Shown: positions 35,059 to 44,900, counted from the first letter of the stretch. The stretch: DNA of 64,000 nt from Thiogranum sp963752745 (GCA_963752745.1 CAVWAK010000012.1:66321-130320), one strand, 5' to 3'. Program-made: numbers and translations. The notes: generated by a model from the sequence alone, not told the origin.

Positions 35059-36378
35059 CTATCCGCCCTTGGAGGGGATAGTCAGGGTCTTGCCGACCAG
35101 CAGGCGGTCATTGCGCAGGCTGTTTTTCTTGCGTAGCGACGCCATGGTGACACCGTAGCGTTGGGCGATATGGCTAAGCGTATCGCCGCGACGGATGGTG
35201 TGACGACGCGCTTCGGCTTTGGCAACCAGCGTACCCGGCGGCGGGTTGTTGGTGAAATACTTGCGCACGCCGTTCATGATCGCCTGGGCGACTTTCTGCT
35301 GGTGTTTGGTGCTGCGCAGCCGCTTCTCTTCAGACGGGTTGGAAATAAACGCGGTTTCCACCAGCAAGGAAGGGATATCCGGCGACTTTAGCACCATGAA
35401 GCCGGCGTGCTGCACGGTCTTCTTGTGGACTTTTCCGATACCACGCATTTCGCGCAATACATTGCCTGCAACTTCATTACTGGCTTCCAGGGTCGCTGTC
35501 TGGGCCAGATCGAGGAGCACTTCTGCGAGCAGGTCGTCCTTGTCGTCAAGGCTTACGCCACCAACGAGATCTGCCGCGTTCTCGCGCGCGGCCAGCCAGC
35601 GCGCAAATTCTGAAGACGCACCGCGCCTCGATACGGCGTAGACAGAAGCACCATGTACGCGGCGATCCTTGAAGGCATCGGCATGTATGGATACAAACAG
35701 GTCAGCACGGTGTTTGCGGGCCTTTTCCATGCGCTTGCGTAAACCGATGTAGTAGTCACCATCACGGATCAGCACCGGCCTCATACCCGGCTCTTTTTCG
35801 ATCAGTTTGGCCAGCCGCCGGGCGATCTGCAGGACGACAATTTTTTCGCGAGTACCTTTCTTGCCACGCGCTCCCGGGTCTTCGCCACCATGACCGGCAT
35901 CGATGGCAATCACCAGGTCGCGCAGCTTGGCGGGCTGGTTAATGACCTTGATTTCTTTCGGTGGCGCGGCGTTTTCACCACCCGCATTGAACAGGTCTAT
36001 GACCAGGCGGTGACCATACTGGTCATTGGGCTTGAGCACGAAACTCTTGGGTTTAACTGAAGAGGATAAATCCAGCACCAGGCGCAGGTCTTTCTTGTTG
36101 CGTGGCCCACTGCGGAAACTTTTGACGATGCCGCCCTGGCTGAAGGACTGCTTGACCTTGCTGTCAATGTCGGCTTCGGTGAGATCAATGACCAGGCGGT
36201 TGGGGTTTTTCAGCGTGAACAGGCGATGGCTAACCGGGCCAGAGACATCGAACACTACGCGAGTACTGTCGGGTGCGGCCCATAGACGCACACCCTGAAC
36301 CTGCGTGGCAGCCTGGGCCAGCCACGGCAGGAGCAACAGACTCAACCAGGTCAGACGTAACAATTCAAAACTCCCCAA
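35059..36378 (-). CDS. amiB: N-acetylmuramoyl-L-alanine amidase (AmiB/AmiC type) with LysM
   Basis: Periplasmic enzyme that splits daughter-cell peptidoglycan. 439 residues: signal peptide to about residue 23 (LLLLPWLAQAA), AMIN domain (about 25-135, VRLWAAPDSTRVVFDVSG), Amidase_3 zinc domain (about 150-375) starting VIAIDAGHGGEDPGARG, with SIHADAF and ETAFISNPSEE. One C-terminal LysM domain, HTIRRGDTLSHIAQRYGV. Placed between tsaE and mutL, the standard order. Upstream promoter is visible at 36398-36426. Confidence 0.95.
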   Translation of the reverse strand: MGSFELLRLTWLSLLLLPWLAQAATQVQGVRLWAAPDSTRVVFDVSGPVSHRLFTLKNPNRLVIDLTEADIDSKVKQSFSQGGIVKSFRSGPRNKKDLRLVLDLSSSVKPKSFVLKPNDQYGHRLVIDLFNAGGENAAPPKEIKVINQPAKLRDLVIAIDAGHGGEDPGARGKKGTREKIVVLQIARRLAKLIEKEPGMRPVLIRDGDYYIGLRKRMEKARKHRADLFVSIHADAFKDRRVHGASVYAVSRRGASSEFARWLAARENAADLVGGVSLDDKDDLLAEVLLDLAQTATLEASNEVAGNVLREMRGIGKVHKKTVQHAGFMVLKSPDIPSLLVETAFISNPSEEKRLRSTKHQQKVAQAIMNGVRKYFTNNPPPGTLVAKAEARRHTIRRGDTLSHIAQRYGVTMASLRKKNSLRNDRLLVGKTLTIPSKGG

Positions 36379-36397
36379 ACCCTGTGTCCGGTGGACA

Positions 36398-36426
36398 TTT
36401 ATACCTTACCCTAGCAGAAAAGACAA
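36398..36426 (-). promoter_or_regulatory. Predicted sigma-70 promoter for amiB-mutL
   Basis: On the minus strand TTGTCT (36426-36421) and TATAAA (36403-36398) are separated by exactly 17 bases, 20 bases before the amiB start. The surrounding 36379-36520 stretch is AT-rich. It would give amiB and the genes after it a promoter separate from nnr-tsaE. Confidence 0.6.
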
Positions 36427-36527
36427 ACAATTAGCTTAATTCTCATTAAGATAGCAGCTTTACTTATTAAATCAAATCAGGCAATAAATGCAAGCGCCGG
36501 ATTGTTGGTTTAAAACCACAGAAAATA

Positions 36528-36983
36528 TCAAGATTCGAGACAACTCAACCACTTGGAGCCGGTATCGCTAACCGCTCTGAGCCCGACCTCGCGCCCTGCG
36601 TCCCGGTATCCCATTGTCAGTTCGAGATCCGGTTCCGGGAGGATACCTTTGCCCTGCTCGGGCCATTCGATAAGAGCAAGCGCCTCACCGTCTATCAGGT
36701 CGCGGATACCAATCCATTCCAGTTCCCCGGGATCAGCAAGCCGGTAAAGATCAAGGTGATGCACGTCGCGCGACTGCAGTTGATAGGACTCTACCAGTGC
36801 GTAGGTCGGGCTTTTTACCGGCCCGGTGTGGCCCAGCGCCCGCAACAGACCGCGCACCAGCGTCGTCTTCCCGGCGCCCAGTTGGCCGTGAAAAAAGATC
36901 AACCCACCGGCCTGGCAACAGGCCGCCAGCCGCGCCCCGAACGCCTCGGTTGCTGCGGCATCAACCAAATACATGTTAACCAT
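36528..36983 (-). CDS. tsaE: tRNA t6A biosynthesis ATPase TsaE
   Basis: 151 residues. P-loop GQLGAGKTTLVRGLL (about 33-47), then the family blocks KSPTYALVESYQ, HHLDLYRLADPGELEWIG and LIEWPEQGKGILPE. Works with TsaB and TsaD to put threonylcarbamoyl on A37 of tRNAs. Its start overlaps the nnr stop by 8 bases, so it is translationally coupled. A second ATG three codons in could be the real start. Confidence 0.95.
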   Translation of the reverse strand: MVNMYLVDAAATEAFGARLAACCQAGGLIFFHGQLGAGKTTLVRGLLRALGHTGPVKSPTYALVESYQLQSRDVHHLDLYRLADPGELEWIGIRDLIDGEALALIEWPEQGKGILPEPDLELTMGYRDAGREVGLRAVSDTGSKWLSCLES

Positions 36984-38454
36984 TTATCAACCTGCGGATT
37001 TCGCCCAACAGGTCACCCGCCAACAAGCCACGCTCACCGCTTTTGTCCGCCAGCAAGTCACCCGCCCGGCCGTGTATACAGGCTGCCTGGCCCGCGGCAT
37101 GGTCAGCAGGCACACCCTGCGCCATCAACGCAGCGATCACGCCACCAAGGACATCGCCCATGCCACCACTGGCCATGCCCGGGTTACCGAATGGACACAG
37201 TTCCATAGGCCGGGTCGCACTGGCCACCAGCGTGCCACTTCCTTTCAACAGCACCACGCCACCATATTTCGTTTGCACATCCGTTACTGCAGCAAAACGA
37301 TTCTGCTGAACTGCCTGACTCGTCGACGCCAGTAGCCTGGCTGCTTCGCCCGGATGCGGGGTTAATACCCAGTTATCTTTTCTTAACGGATCGTTTGCCA
37401 GCAGTGTCAGGGCATCGGCATCAACGACCAGGGGCAAGTGACTCTCCACCACCTTTTCAAACAGGCCACGGGACCATTCGCTTTGCCCAAGGCCGGGGCC
37501 GACAACCACTACGCTGGCGCGTGACAGCAGCGGGCCCAGCTCATCAGCATGTGCTACTGCGCGCACCATCAGCTCGGGTCGGCCTGCATTCAGCCAGGCA
37601 GCATGCTGAGGATGGGTCGCCACACTTACCAGGCCAGCACCGCCGCGTGCCGCCGCCTCGGCAGCCAGGCGTGCTGCGCCGGACATTCCTGGCGCGCCGC
37701 CCACCACCAACACATGCCCGAAACACCCCTTATGCGCATCTCGGCGACGCGGCGGCAATCCCGTCGAGCCGGTGTGAAGCAGCCGTACATCAGCCTGAAT
37801 ACCCTCGAAAACAGCCGCGGGGACATCCAGGCTGGCAAACACCTGACGTCCCGCCAGCTGCGTCCCGGCTCCTGTGTATAAGCCACGTTTGCGGCCAATA
37901 AAGGTGACTGTGGCATCCGCCTGCACCGTCTCACCCAGTGCGCACCCGGTATCGGCATGCACACCACTGGGGATATCAGCAGCCAATACGGGCGCCGGAT
38001 TTGCGTTTATCTGTTTAATTACCTGTTCGAACACCCCTTCAACCGGCCGGTCCAGCCCGGTGCCAAGCAAGGCATCTATCAGCAACTCGGTTGCTGCAGG
38101 CAGGGAGCCCGCGTAACTGTCGATACATCCGCCAGCCGCCCGATAATCGTCAGCCGCCTGGCGCGCCGCACCCTGCAATAAATTCTCTTCGACAAGCGCC
38201 AGTAATTGCACATTCCGCCCGGACTCACGCAGCAACCGCGCCAGCACATAGCCATCACCACCATTATTTCCCGGCCCACACAACACAGTAACCTGCCGTG
38301 CATTTGGCCAGTCCTGCTCCACTTGCCGCAGCAATGCTGCGCCGGCCCGGCACATCAGCTCATAGCCGTCTATCCCGCAGTCTTCGACAGCCCGGCGGTC
38401 CAGCTCTCGCACCTGCGCAGCGGTATAGAGCAGCATGTCATCGGTTTCCGGCAT
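36976..38454 (-). CDS. nnr: Bifunctional NAD(P)HX epimerase/dehydratase
   Basis: Repairs hydrated NADH/NADPH. 492 residues: N-terminal YjeF/NnrE epimerase domain (about 1-215) with MCRAGAALLRQV and TVLCGPGNNGGDGYVLARLL, and C-terminal NnrD dehydratase (about 225-490) of ribokinase type with HVLVVGGAPGMSGAARLAAE, VLTPHPGEAARLL and the catalytic NPGMASGGMGDVLGGVIAAL. First gene of the superoperon, divergent from queG with overlapping non-coding space of 36 bases. Confidence 0.95.
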   Translation of the reverse strand: MPETDDMLLYTAAQVRELDRRAVEDCGIDGYELMCRAGAALLRQVEQDWPNARQVTVLCGPGNNGGDGYVLARLLRESGRNVQLLALVEENLLQGAARQAADDYRAAGGCIDSYAGSLPAATELLIDALLGTGLDRPVEGVFEQVIKQINANPAPVLAADIPSGVHADTGCALGETVQADATVTFIGRKRGLYTGAGTQLAGRQVFASLDVPAAVFEGIQADVRLLHTGSTGLPPRRRDAHKGCFGHVLVVGGAPGMSGAARLAAEAAARGGAGLVSVATHPQHAAWLNAGRPELMVRAVAHADELGPLLSRASVVVVGPGLGQSEWSRGLFEKVVESHLPLVVDADALTLLANDPLRKDNWVLTPHPGEAARLLASTSQAVQQNRFAAVTDVQTKYGGVVLLKGSGTLVASATRPMELCPFGNPGMASGGMGDVLGGVIAALMAQGVPADHAAGQAACIHGRAGDLLADKSGERGLLAGDLLGEIRRLING

Positions 38455-38490
38455 ACAATAACGTCCTCCTGGGCAGGTTCAGACCATACC

Positions 38491-39591
38491 GTGAAGCTTT
38501 CCTCCAAATCCAGTGACATCAACGCCAGTGCTCTGGCCCTGCAAATCAAGCAATGGGGCAAGGAACTGGGTTTTCAGCAGGTAGGCATTACCGATACCGA
38601 GCTGACAAAGGACGAAGCCTGGCTACTGGGCTGGCTCGACCGGGAACATCACGGCGAAATGGACTACATGCAGCGCCATGGACACAAACGCAGCCGCCCG
38701 CAAGAGCTGGTACCGGGTACACAGCGTATTATCTCGGTCCGCATGAACTACTGGCCGCCACAGGTCACCGATTCGGTCAGTCTGTTGGACGACCCGGTGC
38801 GCGCCTACCTGTCGCGTTACGCGCTCGGTCGTGACTATCACAAACTACTGCGCAACCGTTTACAAAAACTTGCCAAACGAATCGAGCAAAGCATAGGCCC
38901 CTTCGGTTACCGTGCCTTCACCGACAGCGCTCCGGTGCTCGAAAAAGCCATTGCCCAGAAAGCCGGACTGGGCTGGATTGGCAAGCACACCAACCTGATC
39001 GATGACAAGGGTGGCTCCTGGTTCTTCCTCGGTGAACTCTACACCGACCTGCCACTGCCCATCGACACACCCGCAACGCCACACTGCGGCACCTGCGACG
39101 CCTGTATCGAAGCATGCCCCACCCGGGCCATCATTGCCCCCTACGAGCTGGATGCACGCCGTTGCATCTCCTACCTGACGATTGAATTGCGCGGACCGAT
39201 CCCCGAAGAATTTCGCCCATTGATCGGCAATCGCATCTACGGATGCGACGACTGTCAGTTGGTCTGCCCCTGGAACCGCTTTGCCCAACCGACCACAGAA
39301 GCCGACTTCACACCGCGACATGGACTGGACTGCGCCACCCTGATAGAACTGTTTGCCTGGAATGAAAAAGAATTTTTGAATAAAACCGAAGGAACCGCCA
39401 TTCGACGCATCGGGCACGCATGCTGGCTAAGAAATATCGCCGTTGCGCTTGGCAATGTCCCGACAAGCCAAACCGTCATCAATGCCCTGGAATCACGGCA
39501 GCAGGACGCATCAGAACTGGTACGTGAGCACGTCAACTGGGCGTTGCGGCAACACAGGGTATCCGGCGCTACCCCACCGGTAAAAACCTAG
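38491..39591 (+). CDS. queG: Epoxyqueuosine reductase
   Basis: Last step of queuosine synthesis in tRNA, cobalamin- and Fe-S-dependent. 366 residues from GTG 38491. The N-terminal part has LGFQQVGITDTELTKDEAWL and the family DYMQRHGHKRSRPQELVPGT. Two 4Fe-4S cluster motifs: CGTCDACIEACPTRAI (about 197-212) and CDDCQLVCPWN (about 252-262). Normal length. The frame extends upstream of the GTG into nnr antisense sequence, which is not conserved. Divergent from nnr, as in E. coli. Confidence 0.94.
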   Translation: MKLSSKSSDINASALALQIKQWGKELGFQQVGITDTELTKDEAWLLGWLDREHHGEMDYMQRHGHKRSRPQELVPGTQRIISVRMNYWPPQVTDSVSLLDDPVRAYLSRYALGRDYHKLLRNRLQKLAKRIEQSIGPFGYRAFTDSAPVLEKAIAQKAGLGWIGKHTNLIDDKGGSWFFLGELYTDLPLPIDTPATPHCGTCDACIEACPTRAIIAPYELDARRCISYLTIELRGPIPEEFRPLIGNRIYGCDDCQLVCPWNRFAQPTTEADFTPRHGLDCATLIELFAWNEKEFLNKTEGTAIRRIGHACWLRNIAVALGNVPTSQTVINALESRQQDASELVREHVNWALRQHRVSGATPPVKT

Positions 39592-39694
39592 CTCGACCCG
39601 GGCAATTTCCAGGCGCCTGATTCCAAACAGGGCAATTGCCGCATCAAGCTCACCCGCTGTCCCTGAAGCGCCCGGCGCCTCCACCACAGCACAG

Positions 39695-40561
39695 TCACTC
39701 TGCCTTCAACTGCAACGCCCTGTCATATAACGCACGCTTGTTCAGCCCGGTAATCCGCGCCGTTAACTTGGCCGCTGTCTTGATAGGCAATTCATCCAGC
39801 AACGCCAACAAAACCCTTTCCGCTTCTACATCGATCTCATGCCCTTCAGCGTCTGCCTCACCCTGCACCAGCAAAACCATCTCGCCCTTTTGCTGATTCG
39901 GGTCATCCTGTACCCAATGCAACAGATTCCGCACACCATCGCCGCGCAAGGTCTCAAACTGCTTGGTCAACTCGCGTGCCAGCACAACATAACGGTCAAC
40001 ACCAAACACCACCTGCATATCCTGCAGGCATTCGACCAGACGATGACTCGACTCGTAAAATATCAGTGTACGGGTTTCACTCCGCAGCGCCTCAAGACGG
40101 GCACGCCTGGAAACCGCTTTAGCCGGCAAAAAACCCTCAAACACGAAACGGTCCGTCGGCAGGCCCGACGCCGATAATGCGCAAATCAGCGCACTCGCCC
40201 CCGGTATCGGCACTACTGATACCCCGGCCTCGTGTGCCAGTCGCACCAGGTTATAGCCCGGATCACTGATTAACGGAGTACCCGCATCGGAAATCACTGC
40301 CAGGCTTTCACCTTGAAGCAGCTGTTCAACCAGGCGCGGCGCCAGTTCACGTTCGTTATGCTCATGCAGCGCCAGCATGGGCGTAGTAATTGAAAAGTGC
40401 TGCAGCAGACGACCGCTGCGGCGCGTATCCTCAGCCGCGATACGGTCAACATGCGCAAGGACATCAACAGCCCGCTGGCTCATATCGGCCAGATTACCGA
40501 TCGGCGTTGCCACCACGTATAGGGCACCCCGATCAACCGGGGTTCTGTCATTTTCACTCAT
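39695..40561 (-). CDS. rsmI: 16S rRNA 2'-O-ribose C1402 methyltransferase
   Basis: 288 residues of the tetrapyrrole-methylase fold. N-terminus ALYVVATPIGNLADMSQRAV, DRIAAEDTRRSGRLLQHFSI, and the SAM loop SDAGTPLISDPGYNLVRLA. Later FEGFLPAKAVSRRARLEALR and YESSHRLVECLQDM. C-terminal helical domain with KTAAKLTARITGLNKRALYD. Divergent from lpoA with 94 bases between starts, the conserved order in gammaproteobacteria. Confidence 0.95.
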   Translation of the reverse strand: MSENDRTPVDRGALYVVATPIGNLADMSQRAVDVLAHVDRIAAEDTRRSGRLLQHFSITTPMLALHEHNERELAPRLVEQLLQGESLAVISDAGTPLISDPGYNLVRLAHEAGVSVVPIPGASALICALSASGLPTDRFVFEGFLPAKAVSRRARLEALRSETRTLIFYESSHRLVECLQDMQVVFGVDRYVVLARELTKQFETLRGDGVRNLLHWVQDDPNQQKGEMVLLVQGEADAEGHEIDVEAERVLLALLDELPIKTAAKLTARITGLNKRALYDRALQLKAE

Positions 40562-40655
40562 AGCGTTTTACATCCGGCTAACGAAAGGACATGCAACGGC
40601 GACCAGACCTCATTACAATGAGCACCCATAATCACTCGTCCAAGCTGGCCAATTC

Positions 40656-42557
40656 GTGTTCCGATTTTATCCTCTACTGCTTGTCATTTTTCTGGGTCTC
40701 CTGTCCTGCACCGGTGCGCCACAACGTCCGCCAGCGGACACCGTCAGCGGCCCGGCCGCCGCCGCACAGGCTCTCATCGACCAGGGCGATACGCTGGGAG
40801 CGGCTCAACTGTATCTCAGCGAGGCCAAAACAGCACCTGAAAATCAACGCAATGCGCTGCGCCTCGCGGCGGCCGATCTGCTCGCTGAAAATGGACACTG
40901 GGCACAACTTGAACCGGTACTCGAAGGTCTTGACCCCACCAGGCTCAACCCCGACCAGGCAAACCACTATCAGCTACTGGCCGCACAACTCGCTGTTGCC
41001 AATCGACAGCCTGAACGGGCACTGGAGCTGCTCGCAGTAATAGCCATGCCGGAAACGCTCGCCGATCATGGTAAACGCTATTACCAGCTGCGCGCCGAGG
41101 CCTACTCACAGGCTGGCAATCCACTCGAAGCCGCTCGCCAGTTGATCTGGCTTGACGGACTGCTCGATGATCCAGTCGCCAAGCTGGATAACCAGTACCG
41201 CCTCTGGGAACAACTCTCGAACCTGTCCAGCGAATCGCTGGAGATACTGAAAACCTCGGCCCCACCGGATGCCCTTAGCGGCTGGATGGAACTGGTGCTG
41301 ATCACGCGCGAACACCGCGGCGACAGGGACCGCTGGTCACTGGAACTCAGTCGCTGGCGCGACCGCTACCCGCGTCACGCGGCTGAAAACGCCCTGCTGC
41401 CTGATTTGCTGCACCAGGTTGGCCAGTTCGCGGCTCAGGCTAACCAGATCGCAATTTTGCTACCGCTCAGCGGCCGCACAGAGCCTTCGGCCGCAGCCAT
41501 TCGTGATGGTGTTCTGGCTGCGCACTACCATAGCAGCCCACCCAAGCCACAGTTGCGCTTCTACGACACAGGCGGTAATGCCCAGTTGACCTGGTCGGTC
41601 TACCAACTGGCTATTGAGGACGGTGCCGACTTCGTCATTGGCCCGTTACTGAAAGACAGTATCAATCAACTGGCACAATCCGGCTTTCTGCCGATTCCGG
41701 TACTGGCACTCAACCATGTCAGCGATACCGGCAGCAGCAACGAATTATCGCTTTACCAGTTTGGACTGGCGCCGGAGGATGAAGCCCGCCAGGCTGCTGA
41801 GCGCGCGTTCGCCGATGGCCACCAGCAACTGGTAGCACTGGTGGCCGACAATACCTGGGGGGAACGCCTGCTTAAAGCGTTCACAGAACGCGTTACAGAC
41901 CTGGGTGGCGAGGTACTGGCTACCGAACGCTTCACTCCCAAAACACAGGACTTTGCCCAGCCAATTCAGCGGGCACTGAACCTGGTGGACAGCAAGCAGC
42001 GGCATCAGGCACTGCAACGCCTGCTCGGACAGAAGCTGAACTTTGAACCCCGCCGTCGTCAGGATGCCGAAGCCGTGTTTATCGCGGCCTTCCCACGCCA
42101 GGCACGCCAGATAAAACCACAACTGCGCTTCCATCACGCCGGCAGCCTGCCGGTATATGGCACATCACATGTCTACCAGCCTGGCACCGCTGCAGCGGTT
42201 GACCGTGATATGGATGGCCTGATGTTCTGTGATATGCCCTTGAGCCTGGACCAGGAAGGTCCCTGGTTTGAGCAACGTACCCGGCTCCAGGCAATCTGGC
42301 CGAACCGCGGGCAACGCTACCAGCGACTGTTTGCGCTGGGATTCGATGCCTACCAGGTTGTACCCTGGCTGGATACCCTGCACTTGCCGGGGTTTGCACG
42401 CTTTCCCGGTGCTACCGGAGTGCTGACCCTGGGCGACAATAAACAACTGCACCGCACCCTTGAATGGGCAAAATTCAACCGCGGCGTACCGGAACTTCTC
42501 ATGTCCACGGAGGGACAGGATGATTCAGCGACTGAACCGCAAGGCGATCGGCGATGA
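40656..42557 (+). CDS. lpoA: Penicillin-binding protein activator LpoA
   Basis: Outer-membrane lipoprotein that activates PBP1A from the outside. 633 residues from GTG 40656. Lipoprotein signal with lipobox LLSC (Cys near 18). N-terminal TPR-like domain (about 30-255, repeated A.AL...G), then a periplasmic-binding-protein-like domain (about 265-600) starting IAILLPLSGRTEPSAAAIRD with VIGPLLKDSINQLA and LALNHVSDTGSS. The 3' end overlaps yraN by 38 bases. Confidence 0.93.
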   Translation: MFRFYPLLLVIFLGLLSCTGAPQRPPADTVSGPAAAAQALIDQGDTLGAAQLYLSEAKTAPENQRNALRLAAADLLAENGHWAQLEPVLEGLDPTRLNPDQANHYQLLAAQLAVANRQPERALELLAVIAMPETLADHGKRYYQLRAEAYSQAGNPLEAARQLIWLDGLLDDPVAKLDNQYRLWEQLSNLSSESLEILKTSAPPDALSGWMELVLITREHRGDRDRWSLELSRWRDRYPRHAAENALLPDLLHQVGQFAAQANQIAILLPLSGRTEPSAAAIRDGVLAAHYHSSPPKPQLRFYDTGGNAQLTWSVYQLAIEDGADFVIGPLLKDSINQLAQSGFLPIPVLALNHVSDTGSSNELSLYQFGLAPEDEARQAAERAFADGHQQLVALVADNTWGERLLKAFTERVTDLGGEVLATERFTPKTQDFAQPIQRALNLVDSKQRHQALQRLLGQKLNFEPRRRQDAEAVFIAAFPRQARQIKPQLRFHHAGSLPVYGTSHVYQPGTAAAVDRDMDGLMFCDMPLSLDQEGPWFEQRTRLQAIWPNRGQRYQRLFALGFDAYQVVPWLDTLHLPGFARFPGATGVLTLGDNKQLHRTLEWAKFNRGVPELLMSTEGQDDSATEPQGDRR

Positions 42558-42894
42558 AGCCGAATCACTGGCCTGCGAGTACCTGAGCAAACGGGGATTA
42601 AGTCTGCTCACACGCAACTACCGCTGCCGTGGCGGCGAAATCGATCTCATCATGCAACACGACGACAGCCTGGTCTTTATTGAGGTACGATATCGCAAGA
42701 ATATTGGCTACGGGCGTGCCGCCGAAACGGTCACCGCATGCAAGCAGCGCAGGTTGATTCATTGCGCCCGGGTTTACATGCAACAACATCGCGCCTGGAA
42801 CGTACCGGCGCGTTTTGATGTCGTTAGCATTGAGGGCCAACCGGGCCAGTTACAGATCAGCTGGATCAGCAATGCCTTTCAGGTTACGCCCTGA
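42520..42894 (+). CDS. yraN: UPF0102 family endonuclease-like protein YraN
   Basis: 124 residues from ATG 42520 (MIQRLNRKAIGDEAESLACE). The PD-(D/E)XK-type core reads GGEIDLIMQHDDSLVFIEVRYR, with Glu, Asp and the E-x-R/K motif, then IGYGRAAETVTACKQRRL. Holliday-junction-resolvase-like fold; biological role unclear. Placed between lpoA and dolP as in E. coli. The frame extends to 42460 inside lpoA but is not conserved there. Confidence 0.92.
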   Translation: MIQRLNRKAIGDEAESLACEYLSKRGLSLLTRNYRCRGGEIDLIMQHDDSLVFIEVRYRKNIGYGRAAETVTACKQRRLIHCARVYMQQHRAWNVPARFDVVSIEGQPGQLQISWISNAFQVTP

Positions 42895-42926
42895 CGGCAC
42901 AGAGACATGACAGGGAGAAAAGAACC

Positions 42927-43514
42927 ATGAAAAATCGTGTGCTGGCACTCAGCATTATGCTCGGCGGCGCTATCATCAATAGCGGTTGCGCACCATTGGT
43001 AATTGGCGGCGTGGCTGCCACTACAGCATCAGTCGCTCACGACCGGCGCACCGCGGGTTCAATGATTGAAGACGACGCTATCAAATTACGTGTCGGTAAT
43101 GCCATCCATGATGAAAAGTCGCTAAACGAAAATTCGCACATCAATGTTACGACGTTTAACGGCATTGTATTGCTTAGCGGCGAAACACCTACTGAAACGT
43201 TTCGCAACCAGGCCGATGAAATCGCACGCGCCCAGGAAAAAGTCCGTCGCGTCTATAATGAGCTGGTGATTGCAGCACCCAGTTCCATGATGACTCGTTC
43301 CAGCGACTCCTGGATCACGGCCAAGGTAAAAGGTTCTCTGGTGGGTCTGGATATCAAAGGGTTTGACCCCTCCCGCGTCAAGGTGACAACTGAAAATGGC
43401 ACCGTATTTTTAATGGGTCTGGTGTATCACCAGGAAGCGGATGCAGCGGTGGATGCCACCAGGAAGGTTGGTGGCGTGCAGCGCGTCGTAAAGCTGTTCG
43501 AGTACCTTGACTAA
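42927..43514 (+). CDS. dolP: BON-domain outer-membrane lipoprotein, DolP-like
   Basis: 195 residues. Lipoprotein signal MKNRVLALSIMLGGAIINSGC with Cys near 21. Two BON domains: about 48-115 (DDAIKLRVGNAIHDEKSL to FNGIVLLSGETP) and about 125-193 (DSWITAKVKGSLVG to NGTVFLMGLVYHQEADAAVD). DolP (YraP) binds anionic phospholipids at the division site and maintains outer-membrane integrity. Last gene of lpoA-yraN-dolP. RBS AGGGAGAAAAGA upstream. Confidence 0.92.
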   Translation: MKNRVLALSIMLGGAIINSGCAPLVIGGVAATTASVAHDRRTAGSMIEDDAIKLRVGNAIHDEKSLNENSHINVTTFNGIVLLSGETPTETFRNQADEIARAQEKVRRVYNELVIAAPSSMMTRSSDSWITAKVKGSLVGLDIKGFDPSRVKVTTENGTVFLMGLVYHQEADAAVDATRKVGGVQRVVKLFEYLD

Positions 43515-43564
43515 TCGCTCCCTTCCTCCAACAACTGGCGACACTGCTTGATTCCGGAGCCCTG

Positions 43565-44899
43565 TTGACTGATGCGGCCGAGTGCCGCACCTACGGCTAC
43601 GACAACAGCACCCTGCAGGGGCAACCATTGGCAGTCGCCCTGCCGGACTGTCACCAGCAGGTAGTGGATATCGTCAACACCTGCCGCGAACACGGAATCG
43701 CAGTGATTGCTCGCGGTCAGGGCACGGGCACCACCGGCGCCACTGTGCCCGGTGATCAGCCCACCCTGGTTCTTTCCCTACAGCGCATGAACCGCATTAT
43801 TGAGGTCGACCCACACAACCGTTTAATGGTTGTTCAGCCGGGTGTCACCAATCAGGCGGTACAGGATGCTGCAGCGACCCGGGGATTTTTCTGGCCACCG
43901 GACCCGACCAGCGCCGCCGTATGCACTGTTGGCGGCAATCTCGCCTATAATTCCGCAGGTCCACGCGCTGTTAAATACGGAACACCCCGGGAAAACACCC
44001 TGGCCCTGACAGCGGTGACCGGTAAGGGAGAGACCCTGAACACCGGCACGCGCACTACCAAGGGGGTAGTGGGCTATGACCTGACACGCTTGCTCATCGG
44101 CTCCGAGGGCACCCTCGCGATTATCACCGAGGCCACCCTGAAGCTGACTCCGCTACAACCGGCCAAGCGCACCTTGCGGCTGATTTACAACAGCATACAC
44201 AGCGCCGCACAGGCAGTTTCGGCCATCATGGCTCAACCGGTGGTGCCCTGCGCCCTGGAATTCATGGACGGCAACGCACTGCAAATGGTTCGCCCGGAAC
44301 TTGGTGACAATCTGCCAGCAAACGCCGACGCCCTGCTAATGATCGAGATCGACGCCATGCCTGCCCAACTCGACGAACTTAGCGAGCAGCTGATCGATGC
44401 TGCCCGTGTTGACGGCATACTGGAAGTGACAACCGCCCGCACAAAAGAAGAAGCCGACAGCCTGTGGGCAGTGCGCAAGGCTTTGTCGCCCGCCCTGCGT
44501 CGCGTGGCACCCAAAAAGATCAATGAAGACGTCGTGGTACCGGTATCGCGCATCCCCGACCTGGTCTCTGAACTGCAGCGCCTGTCCGAAAAGCACCAGA
44601 TTCGCATTGTTAATTTTGGCCACGCCGGCAACGGCAATCTGCATGTCAATCTCATGTATGACCCGGCCGACGGCGACCAGACTCAGCGGGCGCACGCCTG
44701 CCTCGAAAACGTGTTCGCTGCAGTACTCGATATGCAGGGTACAATATCGGGTGAACACGGTATCGGGCTGGTTAAACGTGATTGGGTGGGCCGCGAGCTG
44801 GATGCCACCAGCCTGCGCTTGATGCACGCGATCAAGGCGCAATTTGATCCTGACGGGATACTGAATCCCGGCAAGGGCATGCCGGATATCGCCGACTAA
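43565..44899 (+). CDS. FAD-linked oxidase, GlcD family
   Basis: Flavoprotein oxidising a 2-hydroxyacid (glycolate, D-lactate or similar). 444 residues from TTG 43565. FAD-binding PCMH domain: VIARGQGTGTTGATVPG, PPDPTSAAVCTVGGNLAYNS and RLLIGSEGTLAIITEATLKL. C-terminal domain ends GEHGIGLVKRDWVG and FDPDGILNPGKGMPD. The frame is open from 43511 and reads APFLQQLATLLDSGALLTDA, which looks like authentic N-terminus, so the true start may lie upstream at a non-standard codon directly at the dolP stop (TAATC). Exact substrate unknown. Confidence 0.9.
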   Translation: MTDAAECRTYGYDNSTLQGQPLAVALPDCHQQVVDIVNTCREHGIAVIARGQGTGTTGATVPGDQPTLVLSLQRMNRIIEVDPHNRLMVVQPGVTNQAVQDAAATRGFFWPPDPTSAAVCTVGGNLAYNSAGPRAVKYGTPRENTLALTAVTGKGETLNTGTRTTKGVVGYDLTRLLIGSEGTLAIITEATLKLTPLQPAKRTLRLIYNSIHSAAQAVSAIMAQPVVPCALEFMDGNALQMVRPELGDNLPANADALLMIEIDAMPAQLDELSEQLIDAARVDGILEVTTARTKEEADSLWAVRKALSPALRRVAPKKINEDVVVPVSRIPDLVSELQRLSEKHQIRIVNFGHAGNGNLHVNLMYDPADGDQTQRAHACLENVFAAVLDMQGTISGEHGIGLVKRDWVGRELDATSLRLMHAIKAQFDPDGILNPGKGMPDIAD

Positions 44900-44900
44900 C

